Source of the DNA: an uncultured Candidatus Actinomarina sp.
Lineage (GTDB): Bacteria > Actinomycetota > Acidimicrobiia > Actinomarinales > Actinomarinaceae
Assembly: GCA_902571385.1 (NCBI GenBank)
Contig: CACGBK010000003.1
Span: forward strand, 123,452-187,451
DNA length: 64,000 nt
Direction of reading: 5' to 3'
The position numbers were made by a program, and so were the translations under genes. This document shows, piece by piece, positions 36,724 through 46,856 of this stretch; position 1 is the stretch's first letter, and each line of letters opens with the position of its first letter. A model generated the notes under the pieces. That model saw nothing but the letters and a program-made list of their open reading frames with translations, searched no databases and was not told the origin of the DNA.

Positions 36724-39700
36724 TTAATTTGTAAGTAAAGTATTGATCTCGTTTTTGAGTTGTTGAGTTTTTTTAATTTTTATTGATTTTAGTTCAAGAA
36801 GTTTGACACCCTCAGAAGAATTTACTTCAAGTTCAACTTTTGAATTACCGGGATATTTTTGTAATAACTCTTTTAACATTATTAGGTTTTGCCTATCTAG
36901 AGTCTCCTCCTCAACGATTATTCTCATTGGGGTTGTATCCATATCATTTAACATTTTTGATGGTTCTATTGTTATTAGGTCTCTAGCTCTAATTATATTT
37001 TCAGCTCCTCCAACGAAACTTCCAGTTACTTTTACATAATTTTCACCATCAACATCATTATTGAATTTATCTACAAGTTTGTTAAAAAGTAAGACGCCCA
37101 CTGTTCCAGTTGTATCTTGCACATCAAATTGAATCCACGGATTTCCTTTTCTTGAAACTCTTTTTTGTACATTGGAAAATAACCCAGATATCACAACACT
37201 TATCTCTTCTTCGTCCTCTGAGCTCACTAGGTCAATAATTGAATGGGATGATTCTGACCTTAAAACCTCCCCATAACCATCAAGAGGATCTTCGCTTACA
37301 AAAAATCCCAACATCTCTCTTTCTCGATTTAAATATTCTTTTTTATCCCACTCAACATCTTGAATAATGGTTTTATTGATTTCATTATCGTCAAATTCAA
37401 ATAAAGAACCCTGGGCGCTATTTTTGCTCGATTTTAATTCTTTAGCGTCTTCAATTAGATCTATAATTTTTTCGAATATGCCTTTTCTTGGAAATCCAAA
37501 TTTATCGAAAGCGCCACCCTGTACAAGTGCTTCTATTCCTCTCTTGTTTAATGATCTTGAGTCCATTCTTGTTAAGAAATCTTGAATGCTTTCATAATCT
37601 GAATTTTGTCTTTCTATAATAATTTTTTGTGCAGTTACATCACCAACATTCCTGATGGCGGATAAACCAAACAAGATTTCACCATTATTTACTGAAAAAT
37701 CTTCGGAGCTTAAATTTATATCTGGAGTATTAACTTTAACACCCATCTCTCTTGCTTCAGATAAAAAGATAGCAGTTCTATCTTTATCTCTTTTAACAGC
37801 TGTTAAACATGCAGACAAATATTCAGCTGGATAATTAGCTTTCAAAAAAGCAGTTTGATATGCCAACAATGCATATGGGACTGAATGACTTTTATTGAAC
37901 CCATAACCAGCAAAATATGCAATCTGATCAAAAAGTTCTACTGCAAATTGCTCTGAGTATCCATTCTTTATTGCTCCATCAGTAAATTTATTTCTTTGTT
38001 GTTCCATGACTTTTGGGATTTTCTTGCCCATGGCTTTTCTAAGATCATCTGCTTCATCTAATTCAAATCCTGAAATTCTTTCAGCTATTTGCATAACTTG
38101 TTCTTGATATAAAATTACACCATATGTTTCTTCTAAAATTTCTTTTAAGTCATTATGGAGATATTCAATTTCCTTTCTGCCCGTAGCTCTTTCTGCGAAC
38201 TCAGTGTGCATACCTGCACCTAAAGGTCCAGGTCTAATTAGCGCGACTAAAGCAACAAGATCCTCGAATCTTTTAGGTTTCAAGTTTCTTGAAACTGATT
38301 GAGCAACTCGACTTTCAAGTTGGAAGACGCCTGTCATTTTACCTTCGGAAAATAATTTATATGTGGCTTCGTCATTAAGATCAAGGTTATCAATGTCTAA
38401 AGAATTCTCATTTATCAACTCTAAGGCACGATCAATAATTGAAAGATTCCTAAGTCCAAGAAAATCCATTTTCAACAAACCAAGCTGTTCGACTGTATGC
38501 ATTTCATATTGGGTTACTAGTTCTGCTCCATCTCCTTTTTGTTGAATAGGCAAAAATTTAGTTAATTTATCAGGAGAAATTACAACTGCAGCTGCGTGGA
38601 TACCATCTTGCCTTCTTAAGCCCTCCAACCCACGTGCAATATCAATTATTTGTTTAACTTCTGTGTTTTCTTTATATTGTTTTCTCAACTCTGAAGATGC
38701 TGAATAAAATTCTTTACTGTAACCACTTTGTGATATGTCATCTTTATCAAGACACTCTCCCAAAGTTGCTGAAATGCCTAAGATCATTGGTGGCATTAAT
38801 TTAGCTACCTTGTCACCTGACGAGAATGGAAGTCCCAACACTCTAGCTGAATCTCTTATTGCTTGTTTAGCTTTTATTGTTGCGAATGTTACGATATGGG
38901 CAACTCTATCACTACCATATTTGTCTGAAACATAATCTATAACATCATTCCTATAACGTTCATCAAAATCCATGTCTATATCAGGTAACTCTTTTCTTCC
39001 CTTGTTAAGAAAACGTTCAAATAAAAGACCATATTTTAATGGCTCAATACCAGTTATACCAAGGCAATACGATACTATAGATCCAGCAGCTGAGCCTCTT
39101 CCTGCACCTGTCCTTATTCCTCTTGACTTTGCATAATTGATTAAATCACCAACAATTAAAAAATAAGATGCAAAACCCATTGTATTTATTACCTCAAGTT
39201 CATAATTTATTCTTTTTTCAAGCTCATCATTTAGATCGCCATATAAATTTTTTGCTCCCTCAAAAACTTTATCCTTTAAAAATTCGTCTGCATTTTGGGA
39301 TTTATCTTCAATTGGAAAATCAGGTAAGTAGTATGCGTTTTTTTTAAATTCGTAATGAACTCTATCGAGTATTTTTAAGGTGTTGTTACATGCATCTGGA
39401 AAATCGTTATTTGGAAACAGTTTTCTCATATCCTCAGAAGATTTTATATAATAGCCACTTCCGTCAAATTTAAATCTACTCTCATCATCTAAAGTTGCGT
39501 TGGTTTGAACACATAGCAACGCGTCGTGAGCAGATGCATCGCTATCATTGACGTAGTGTGAATCATTCGTTGCAACCAATGGTGCTGATATTGAATCAGA
39601 TATCTTTAATAAATCAGGAAGAATTTCTTCTTGTTGCTGTATTCCATGTTTCATAATTTCAATGTAAAAGTTTTCTTTGCCAAATAAATTTTGATAGAAT

Positions 39701-40218
39701 TCTGCTTTTTCTAAAGCACGTTGAAAACTTCTTTCTTGACCTTGGTTGCCTTCTTCTCTTGAAGCATCAGGAGCTAGTAATTGAGCAATCTCTCCACCAA
39801 GACAGCCCGATAGTGCAATGATTCCATTACTGTATTCTTTTAAAAGGTCATAGTCAACTCTAGGCTTATAATAGTAACCTTGCGTGAAAGCCTTGCTGGC
39901 TATTTCAACAAGATTCCAATAACCCTCTGTATTTTCTGCCAATAGGGTTAAATGAAATCTTTTATTTTTATCTCTATCGGGTTTTTCAAATCTGCTACCT
40001 TCAATCACATAAGCTTCGTAACCAATAATTGGTTTAAGATCTCTATTTATTGCTGAATTATAAAACTCAAGTGCGCCATATAAATTACCATGATCTGTAA
40101 TAGCCGCGCCAGGTTGATTTAGTTCCACAATGCGATTTAAAAAAGAGTCAATTTTTGCTGCACCATCAAGCATTGAATATTCTGTATGTGCATGAAGGTG
40201 AACAAATGAATTTTCCAT
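36724..40218 (-). CDS. dnaE: DNA polymerase III alpha subunit DnaE
   Basis: 1164 residues. An N-terminal PHP domain (HLHAHTEYSMLDG near 6-18) is followed by the polymerase core with catalytic PDIDMDFDERYRNDV near 405. The helix-hairpin-helix and C-terminal OB domain follow. Replicative polymerase of the actinobacterial DnaE1 type. It is the downstream end of dksA-lspA-rluD-dnaE, the order found in other Actinobacteria. Confidence 0.95.
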   Translation of the reverse strand: MENSFVHLHAHTEYSMLDGAAKIDSFLNRIVELNQPGAAITDHGNLYGALEFYNSAINRDLKPIIGYEAYVIEGSRFEKPDRDKNKRFHLTLLAENTEGYWNLVEIASKAFTQGYYYKPRVDYDLLKEYSNGIIALSGCLGGEIAQLLAPDASREEGNQGQERSFQRALEKAEFYQNLFGKENFYIEIMKHGIQQQEEILPDLLKISDSISAPLVATNDSHYVNDSDASAHDALLCVQTNATLDDESRFKFDGSGYYIKSSEDMRKLFPNNDFPDACNNTLKILDRVHYEFKKNAYYLPDFPIEDKSQNADEFLKDKVFEGAKNLYGDLNDELEKRINYELEVINTMGFASYFLIVGDLINYAKSRGIRTGAGRGSAAGSIVSYCLGITGIEPLKYGLLFERFLNKGRKELPDIDMDFDERYRNDVIDYVSDKYGSDRVAHIVTFATIKAKQAIRDSARVLGLPFSSGDKVAKLMPPMILGISATLGECLDKDDISQSGYSKEFYSASSELRKQYKENTEVKQIIDIARGLEGLRRQDGIHAAAVVISPDKLTKFLPIQQKGDGAELVTQYEMHTVEQLGLLKMDFLGLRNLSIIDRALELINENSLDIDNLDLNDEATYKLFSEGKMTGVFQLESRVAQSVSRNLKPKRFEDLVALVALIRPGPLGAGMHTEFAERATGRKEIEYLHNDLKEILEETYGVILYQEQVMQIAERISGFELDEADDLRKAMGKKIPKVMEQQRNKFTDGAIKNGYSEQFAVELFDQIAYFAGYGFNKSHSVPYALLAYQTAFLKANYPAEYLSACLTAVKRDKDRTAIFLSEAREMGVKVNTPDINLSSEDFSVNNGEILFGLSAIRNVGDVTAQKIIIERQNSDYESIQDFLTRMDSRSLNKRGIEALVQGGAFDKFGFPRKGIFEKIIDLIEDAKELKSSKNSAQGSLFEFDDNEINKTIIQDVEWDKKEYLNREREMLGFFVSEDPLDGYGEVLRSESSHSIIDLVSSEDEEEISVVISGLFSNVQKRVSRKGNPWIQFDVQDTTGTVGVLLFNKLVDKFNNDVDGENYVKVTGSFVGGAENIIRARDLITIEPSKMLNDMDTTPMRIIVEEETLDRQNLIMLKELLQKYPGNSKVELEVNSSEGVKLLELKSIKIKKTQQLKNEINTLLTN

Positions 40219-40245
40219 AAATTTATTTTAAATGATTTAGCTCAA

Positions 40246-40908
40246 TTAAACATTTATGACAGCATTAAAAAAATCTGGTTCGGAAACTTCAAACTCATAA
40301 TTATTATTCTTATGATTAAATTTAAGTTTTTTTGACATTAAGCATATCTGATTTTTGTTTAGAGATTCAACTTTTTTTGCACTATATAAAATATCATTTA
40401 TGATTGGATTTCCTAAATACTCCATTTGAGATCTGATTTGATGATTTCTTCCCGTAATTAATTGAATCTTTAACTTGGTACAAGTTTCATATTCGTGAAT
40501 AACCTCAAATTGGGAAGTTGAAATTTTACCTCCACTACTTACGGATCGTTTAGTTCTATTTTGTTTTGATTTTGATAACGGTAGCTCTATAACACCAGAT
40601 TGTGTTTTTAAATGTCCTTCTACTAAACATGAATATTCTTTATACACTTCTCTTTTTTTGAATAAGGATTGTAAATTAGTAAATGTTTCATAGTTTAATG
40701 CACCAACAATGAGTCCTGAAGTTACTTTATCTAGTCTATGGACGATTCCTTCCCTTTTTTCAATCCCCCATTCAGTTATTGAAGGTTCTATCTCTAATAA
40801 CTTATCACGTACAGAGATTTCTGAATTTGAGTTTACGGGATGAGTTAAAACACCATTTGGTTTATTAAAAACAACAAAATCTTCATTTTTAAAGATAATT
40901 TCAATCAC
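40246..40908 (-). CDS. rluD: RluA/RluD family 23S rRNA pseudouridine synthase
   Basis: 220 residues with the catalytic HRLDKVTSG motif (Asp60) near 57-65 and a GRNHQIRSQMEYLGNPI motif near 170-186. The N-terminal S4 domain present in most RluD proteins is absent, so this is a short form. It overlaps lspA by 8 bases and precedes dnaE. Exact target uridine is inferred from gene order. Confidence 0.87.
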   Translation of the reverse strand: MIEIIFKNEDFVVFNKPNGVLTHPVNSNSEISVRDKLLEIEPSITEWGIEKREGIVHRLDKVTSGLIVGALNYETFTNLQSLFKKREVYKEYSCLVEGHLKTQSGVIELPLSKSKQNRTKRSVSSGGKISTSQFEVIHEYETCTKLKIQLITGRNHQIRSQMEYLGNPIINDILYSAKKVESLNKNQICLMSKKLKFNHKNNNYEFEVSEPDFFNAVINV

Positions 40909-41365
40909 TAAAGTTTATTAGCTCCGATAAGATCAACAAGAATATTCCAATACTAATAAATGTGTCAGCTAGATTAAATGATGGAATAAATAATAATTCA
41001 ATAAAATCTGTAACTTTTCCATCATTTCCATTAATAAGATTTACAAATCTTTCACCTAAGTTCCCAAAGGCTCCCCCTAAAACTAATATAAAAGCATATT
41101 CTTCAATTTTTTTATTAAATTCATTTTTAAATTGAAAAATTAACCAAACTAGAACTACTGAAGAAACAATAAAAGTAAATGGGGCTTGATCTTTTAAAAA
41201 CCCGAAAGCAATCCCAGTGTTGTAATTGAGATCAATTTCTAAAACATTTTCGATAATTACTAAATCTTCAAAGTTATTTGAGCGAATATATGACTTTAGT
41301 AAGTTATCTAGGATACCCAGAAATATTGAGATAATTAAAGGTTTTCTGTTGAGATTAAGAATCAA
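40901..41365 (-). CDS. lspA: Lipoprotein signal peptidase LspA
   Basis: About 154 residues, four transmembrane helices. Motifs LDNLLK near the start, GGAFGNLGERFVN in the third segment, VTDFIELLF with one catalytic Asp and NLADTFI with the other. It cleaves lipoprotein signal peptides after lipid attachment. I take TTG at 41365 as start, overlapping the dksA stop by 11 bases. A longer frame to 41413 would run 59 bases into dksA. Confidence 0.82.
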   Translation of the reverse strand: MILNLNRKPLIISIFLGILDNLLKSYIRSNNFEDLVIIENVLEIDLNYNTGIAFGFLKDQAPFTFIVSSVVLVWLIFQFKNEFNKKIEEYAFILVLGGAFGNLGERFVNLINGNDGKVTDFIELLFIPSFNLADTFISIGIFLLILSELINFSD

Positions 41366-41732
41366 GTAATTCAGCACACTCTTTGCGTAAGGTTGCATAA
41401 GGCAGGGCCTCAAGTCTTGCTACTGGAATAGGTTCACCACAGTTTTCACAATTGCCATACTTTTTCTTTTTAATTAGTACAAGTGCATGTTCAACTTGGT
41501 TAAGTAAATGTTTGGTGTTTTCATCGAGTGTAAGCTCTTTCTCAAGCTCAAAAGCCATAGATCCACCATCCGCAGAAGATGGGTCTGGACTTCTTTCGGC
41601 AGATGCCTCAGATAGTCTTACTTTTTCCCTCTCCTCTTGATGTTGTTCTAACATAGACAAAAGCTGCTCTCGTTCAGCTTCAAGTCTTTTTTTAAACTTA
41701 TTTATTGTATTTTGTGAAAGTTTTCTTGCCAT
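41355..41732 (-). CDS. DksA/TraR-family zinc-finger protein with an altered finger
   Basis: 125 residues: an N-terminal coiled coil (about 10-90) and a C-terminal finger with C95 and C98 (NCENC) and C119, but residue 116 is Arg where the third cysteine is expected (ATLRKEC). The codon is CGC, one transition from TGC. Such proteins bind RNA polymerase's secondary channel. In Actinobacteria this gene sits beside lspA and ileS, as here. It reads divergently from ileS. Confidence 0.82.
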   Translation of the reverse strand: MARKLSQNTINKFKKRLEAEREQLLSMLEQHQEEREKVRLSEASAERSPDPSSADGGSMAFELEKELTLDENTKHLLNQVEHALVLIKKKKYGNCENCGEPIPVARLEALPYATLRKECAELLDS

Positions 41733-41783
41733 ATTATTTTTTATTGTTGAACGTATATTAGTTAAATTTCAATTAAAAAAAAG

Positions 41784-41806
41784 ATATTTTAAAAAATTTA
41801 AAATAT
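41784..41806. repeat. AT-only inverted repeat between dksA and ileS
   Basis: ATATTTTAAA (41784-41793) and TTTAAAATAT (41797-41806) form a perfect 10-base inverted repeat with a 3-base centre, within the 121-base divergent gap. It may be an operator or simply chance in AT-rich DNA. No T-box riboswitch elements are seen in this gap. Confidence 0.4.
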
Positions 41807-41853
41807 ATAAAAAAATAAGTCTTTTATTGAATAAACATTAAAATTCTAAGGAT

Positions 41854-44800
41854 ATGTTCAAAAGAATTAATAACAATATCGATTTTGCAGAAAATGAAAA
41901 CAAAATTTCTGATTATTGGAATGAAATAAATGCGTTTGAAAAATCTTTAGATATACGAAAAGATGCAAAAGTTTTTAGGTTTTATGATGGACCACCTTTC
42001 CCAACAGGTAGTCCTCACTACGGCAATTTACTTGCAGGAGTAATTAAAGACATTGTTCCAAGATACTGGACGATGAGAGGTTTCTTTGTTGAAAGGAGGT
42101 TTGGGTGGGATGTCCACGGACTTCCAATTGAAATGGAAGTACAAAAAGACCTTGGTTTGGAAGATCCACAAGATATTGATGATTACGGAATTGATAAATT
42201 TAATGAAGCTTGCAGATCTCAAGTTCAAACTAATACAGAAAACTGGGAAAAGATTACAAGAAAAATTGGTAGATGGGTGGATTTTGAGAATGATTATAAA
42301 ACAATGGACGTTGGCTTCATGGAAAGTGTTTGGTGGGTATTTAAAGAGCTTTATGATAAAGGTTTAATTTATAAAGATTACAAAGTTCTTCCTTACTCAT
42401 GGGCTGCAGCAACGCCCCTATCTAATTTTGAAGCAAATATGGACTATAGGGATGTTGAAGATCCTTCAATTTTCTTTCAGTTAGAAGCAAGGAACGACTT
42501 TAACGAAATTAAAAAAGGAGACTATTTTCTTGTATGGACGACAACACCCTGGTGTATACCCGCAAATTTAGCAATTGCAGTTGGGAGAGATATAAATTAT
42601 TCAAGAGTGAAAATTGATAGTCAGTATTACTGGATTGCTACTGAAAGATTGCACGAACTAGACAATTATAATTATTCCGTCCAAGGTTCATGTGATGGTG
42701 CAGATATGATTGGAGGAGAGTACGTACCAGCATATTCTGAATTCGAAAAGGAAAACATAGGTAAAGCTTTTAAATTAATCCATAGTGATGATACAAATAC
42801 TGGCTCTGGATCTGGTCTGGTGTCTCAAGCTCCTTCTTATGGTGAAAGTGATTTTTATTGTTTAAAAAATGCAGGAATTACTGTAATAGTTGATCCGGTT
42901 ACATTGGCTGGTAAGTTTGATGAATCTATAGCAGGCCTTTAGGGTTTAAATGTAAAGGATGCTGACAATGTAATAATTAAGCAATTAGATGAAAGAGGTC
43001 TACTTTTTAGTTCAAAAAGGGAGATGCATTCCTATCCTTTTTGTTGGAGAACAGGCACACCGTTAATTTATAAAGCTATACCAACATGGTTTGTAAATGT
43101 TGAAAAAATTAGTAATCGAATGGTGGAACTTAATTCTCAAACCCATTGGGTCCCTGGATTTATAGGTGAGAAAAGGTTCTCAAACTGGTTAGCTGATGCA
43201 AGAGATTGGGCTATTAGCAGAAATAGATATTGGGGAAGCTGTATTCCAATATGGATAAATGATGATGATCCTGATGACATAATATGTGTTGGTTCCATAG
43301 AGCAGCTTAAAGAACTTTCAGGAGTGGAGGTAGATGACTTACATAAACATTTTTTTAGATGAAATAAAAATTGAAATAGATGGTAAAACATACACAAGAA
43401 CCCCCGAAGTTCTTGATTGTTGGTTTGAATCTGGGTCAATGCCCTACGGTCAACAACATTATCCGTTTGAAAATTCAGAAAATTTTATGGATGGTTTTCC
43501 CGCTGACTTTATTGCCGAGGGTTTAGATCAAACAAGAGGATGGTTTTATACACTAACTGTTTTGGCCGTATCACTTTTCGATTCTGTTGCCTTTAAAAAT
43601 TGTATCACTACTGGAATGATCCTTGCAGAGGATGGTAGAAAAATGAGTAAAAGCCTGAAGAATTATCCTGATCCAGAAGATTTACTAGATAAGTATGGTG
43701 GTGATAGCTTGAGAGCTTATTTAATAAATTCACCAGTTGTTAGAGGGGAACCACTTAAATTTTCAGAAGAAGGGGTAAAGTTAGTCACAAGAAATGTAAT
43801 CTTACCTCTGTGGAATAGCTTTTCTTTTTTCTCAAATTATGCAAATGCAGACAATATAACAATTGAAGAATTAAATAAGGCTGCTCCAATAGAAAATAGA
43901 GCTTTGATGGATCAATGGATAATTTCTAGCCTTCAATCACTAATAAAGACTGTTAATGAAAAAATGGAAAATTATTATCTTTACGAAGTGATACCTCCAC
44001 TCATAGGTTTTATAGATGAGCTCACTAATTGGTATGTTCGAACAAACCGAAAACGATTTTGGAAGGAGAAAGATATTGATGATATTGATAAATTAAATGC
44101 TTTTAAGACTTTACATGAAGTTCTTTTAGAATTTTCTAAAACAATGGCACCTGTTCTCCCGTTTATTTGCGAAGAAATATACCAAGGACTTATAAAAGAA
44201 CAAAACTCAAGCATTCATCTTGAAGATTACCCTGAAGCAAATGATCAAATCATAAATAAAAAACTTGAAGATCAGATAGCTATTGCTAAAAAAATTATCA
44301 AAACAGGAAGAAATATAAGAATGAATTTGGATCTTCCAAATAAACAACCATTAGAAAAAATCTCAATAATATCTAATAACTCAGAATTAGTTAAAGATAT
44401 TGGAAGTGTAAAAGAAATAATATTGGATGAACTTAATTTAAAAAACATAGACTATATTAATGAAGTTGATGAATGGTATAAATATGAATGTAAACCAGAT
44501 TTCTCTAAGTTAGGTCCAAAATTAGGTAGTGAAATTACAAATTTAACCACTTTTTTAAATGATCTTGAACAAACTGAAATTAAAAAAATTATTGAAAAAA
44601 AGGGTTTGTCTTATAAAAATAATGAAATTTCCTTAAATGATTTAGACATGAGACTTGTGAAGCTTGAGGATAAAGAAAGCCATGAAATAATTGAAGAATT
44701 TAGTATAAATCTTGATTTTCAAATATCAGATGAATTATTTTATGAGAGAATATCTAGAGAGATTGTCTCGATTGTCCAAAATCAAAGAAAAGATTTGAAG

Positions 44801-44986
44801 TTTGACATAACTGATCGAATAAAATTAGATATTTTAACTGATGACGAAAAAGCAAAAGCAAGTTTTAAACTTTTTAATGATTATATAGCAAAAGAAACTC
44901 TTGCAACTGAAATTAACTTAGTTGAGAAAAAGGCATCAAATATACTTCTTGATTTTAAATTAGACACAGTTATTGAAAAGATCTAG
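41854..44986 (+). pseudogene. ileS: Isoleucyl-tRNA synthetase, interrupted by TAG and a 1-base frameshift
   Basis: Joined product is about 1043 residues, normal for the eukaryote-like (type 2) IleRS of Actinobacteria. The class I HYGN motif (55-58) is in FPTGSPHYGN, and GRKMSKSLKN lies after the frameshift. Homology runs through both defects. TAG at 42940-42942 lies within FDESIAGL-stop-GLNVKDADN. The seven-T run at 43350-43356 has one T too many: dropping it restores LHKHF-LDEIKIEIDG and the frame to the real stop. The remainder shows no decay. It may be a sequence error, or real. No second ileS is present in this window. Confidence 0.85.
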
Positions 44987-45249
44987 CAAACAAATCTGAG
45001 AATAATTGGTTGAAGAAAATTAATTCCCAATATAAGAACAATTGGTGATAAGTCAATACCTGCCATTCCGATTCTAAGTGGCCCTATTCTGCTTCTGATT
45101 GGCTCTAACAATCTTCCATAAAAGCGGTCTAAAATCATTTTTAACTGTCCAATTGGATGATCATCTGAAACCTGTATCCAGCTTAAGATGATCCATAAAA
45201 ACAGAGAATAACTTAAAAGCCTAAATCCCAGTAAAAATAAACTACACAT
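44983..45249 (-). CDS. yggT: YggT family membrane protein
   Basis: 88 residues, two or three transmembrane helices, YggT signature (ILSWIQVSDDHPIGQLKMI then RLLEPIRSRIGP). It is associated with the SepF/division locus and may help septum or ion physiology. It overlaps sepF by 8 bases and shares a CTAG stop overlap with ileS. In other Actinobacteria wag31/divIVA follows; here ileS follows immediately. Confidence 0.87.
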   Translation of the reverse strand: MCSLFLLGFRLLSYSLFLWIILSWIQVSDDHPIGQLKMILDRFYGRLLEPIRSRIGPLRIGMAGIDLSPIVLILGINFLQPIILRFVC

Positions 45250-45679
45250 TTATTTTATAGAGACCAAGAGTTTGCAATCTCTCTCGTTCAGTAGATGGAA
45301 GCGACATATTTGAGGGCATAACTAAATAGACGCCATCCTTATGAATAATTCTCATTTTTGAGTCACTGATAAAGGCTATACCTGTAATAAAATCTACAAT
45401 TCTTTGTCTGATACCCTGATCGCTAATATCTCTTATGTCTACAGCAACAATATATCCTTCTTTTATTGGTGGCCCAATAAGGTGACTGTCGTTAAAAGTC
45501 CTTAAAACTTTAATTTCAACTTCATCTTTTGGTTGGTGGATTTTTAAATCACCAGTGTAATCCTCATTTTCAAATCTATTTTCTGAGGAAGGACGCACAG
45601 TTCTCGTTTTTTCAGCTACCAGATCTTCAACATATTCTGGCTGTTTTAAACCTATTGAAATTAAGAATTTTTCTAACAT
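45242..45679 (-). CDS. sepF: Cell division protein SepF
   Basis: 145 residues. N-terminal amphipathic membrane anchor region, then the SepF core (VEIKVLRTF...VVAVDIRDIS-like; here AVDIRDISDQGIRQRIVDF), and YLVMPSN near the end. In Actinobacteria SepF tethers FtsZ to the membrane and may replace FtsA. Starts overlapping yggS by one base, and overlaps yggT. Length is shorter than in Mycobacterium. Confidence 0.9.
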   Translation of the reverse strand: MLEKFLISIGLKQPEYVEDLVAEKTRTVRPSSENRFENEDYTGDLKIHQPKDEVEIKVLRTFNDSHLIGPPIKEGYIVAVDIRDISDQGIRQRIVDFITGIAFISDSKMRIIHKDGVYLVMPSNMSLPSTERERLQTLGLYKINV

Positions 45680-46305
45680 TAATTAAAAATTTTACTACCT
45701 ATGCGTATTATTGTAGCACCATAATCTAGAGCTATTTTATAGTCACCTGACATACCCATCGATAATTCACCTTTATAATTATTAAAATTTTTCTTTAGCT
45801 TTTCATTAATTTTTGACATCTTATTAAATGAGCTTTTAGAATCAGCATCAAAATTTGGTATACACATAATTCCAACGGGAAAATATTTTAATCCTTCAAA
45901 CTTATCAAAAAATTGGTCGACATCGTTTATATGAATGCCGCTTTTGCTCGGATCATCATCTATATTAATTTGTACAAAAATATCTTGATTTTCATAGCAC
46001 TCATTTATTATTAAAATTTCTTTTGGTCTTTGCAGTGTATGAATAAAGTCACAGCTATCCATTATTTCACGTATTTTTCTTGATTGAAGAGGAGCAATAA
46101 AATGAAAACTGGATTCTGGTAAAAACTTTGCATGATTTGATAATTCATCTAATCTATTTTCACCAAATTCTCTAAGTCCTTCATTGTAAATTTGTAGAAT
46201 GTCTTCTTCGTACCTACCTTTAATTACAGGAAGGAGTTTAGAGTTATAATTTTTAACTAATTCCAAAATTTTATGTAAATTATTTAAATCCAAACGATAC
46301 TCCAT
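45679..46305 (-). CDS. YggS family pyridoxal-phosphate homeostasis protein
   Basis: 208 residues. PLP Lys in LPVIKGRYE, FGENRLDEL, SMGMSGDY and IRIGSKIF are all motifs of the YggS/PROSC family. Controls free pyridoxal phosphate. It sits between yfiH and sepF as in other Actinobacteria, overlapping yfiH by 22 bases. Confidence 0.9.
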   Translation of the reverse strand: MEYRLDLNNLHKILELVKNYNSKLLPVIKGRYEEDILQIYNEGLREFGENRLDELSNHAKFLPESSFHFIAPLQSRKIREIMDSCDFIHTLQRPKEILIINECYENQDIFVQINIDDDPSKSGIHINDVDQFFDKFEGLKYFPVGIMCIPNFDADSKSSFNKMSKINEKLKKNFNNYKGELSMGMSGDYKIALDYGATIIRIGSKIFN

Positions 46306-46856
46306 TGTCTTAAATTAGTTCTGTCACGTCGATACGAGTTAAAAGAATCACTATCTATTGTGCATATTGAGGAATTTTCAAAGTCAATATTATTTGAAAT
46401 ACAAAATCTTTGAATTTCTTTACTCAAATCAAGATATTTTTTACTTTGTTTCATAACTGTCGATTTTGGAAATTTCTTAAATAAATCATCTTTAATTTCA
46501 TAACAACATTTTTGTGCGTGTGGTCCGATAGAAACTTTTAAATTACTTAAATTAAATTTTTTTATTGCTTTAAAAAAAATTTTGTTTTCGACACCTTTCC
46601 AACCAATATGTACAACTCCAACCTTTTTTTCATCAGATATTACTACAGGCATACAATCAGCAGTTTTAACTATAAGTTTTAAGTTTTTTGTTTCAGTTAC
46701 TAAAGCATCTGCCTCGTATGTGCCTTTTTTATCAATTTCTAAGACTATATCACTGTGGGTTTGATTCATATCTGCGAATGAACCAAGTTTCAAATTTGGT
46801 TTTGAATTATGTTTATTTCGAAATTCTGCGTTTTTGATTAAATTTGAATTAATCAT
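46284..46856 (-). CDS. YfiH/PgeF-type laccase-domain protein
   Basis: 190 residues. QTHSD near 33-37, the VKTADCMPV motif near 64-72, HIGWKG near 78-83 and the [13 protein letters not shown] site near 100-112 are present. These contain the conserved His/Cys residues of the purine-nucleoside/peptidoglycan-editing family. The N-terminal beta segment of typical 240-residue members is missing. It overlaps ftsZ by four bases (ATGA). Confidence 0.85.
   Translation of the reverse strand: MINSNLIKNAEFRNKHNSKPNLKLGSFADMNQTHSDIVLEIDKKGTYEADALVTETKNLKLIVKTADCMPVVISDEKKVGVVHIGWKGVENKIFFKAIKKFNLSNLKVSIGPHAQKCCYEIKDDLFKKFPKSTVMKQSKKYLDLSKEIQRFCISNNIDFENSSICTIDSDSFNSYRRDRTNLRQWSIVWI

Noticed and set aside
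41733..41853. T-box riboswitch before ileS
   Set aside because: Actinobacterial ileS often has one, but no T-box bulge (TGGN motif) or specifier stem is visible in this very AT-rich gap.
42086..42367. Open frame of 93 codons in another plus frame
   Set aside because: It overlaps the N-terminal catalytic region of ileS in a shifted frame, and the ileS frame carries the conserved motifs.
42940..42942. TAG read as an amino acid (genetic-code change) in ileS
   Set aside because: TAG ends other intact genes here, such as the LON-domain gene at 15624-15626 and the phosphatase at 62258-62260, and no other gene contains in-frame TAG.
43350..43356. Programmed frameshift site in ileS
   Set aside because: A T7 run is a typical homopolymer slip; no pseudoknot or Shine-Dalgarno stimulator is visible, and a separate nonsense codon upstream argues against programming.
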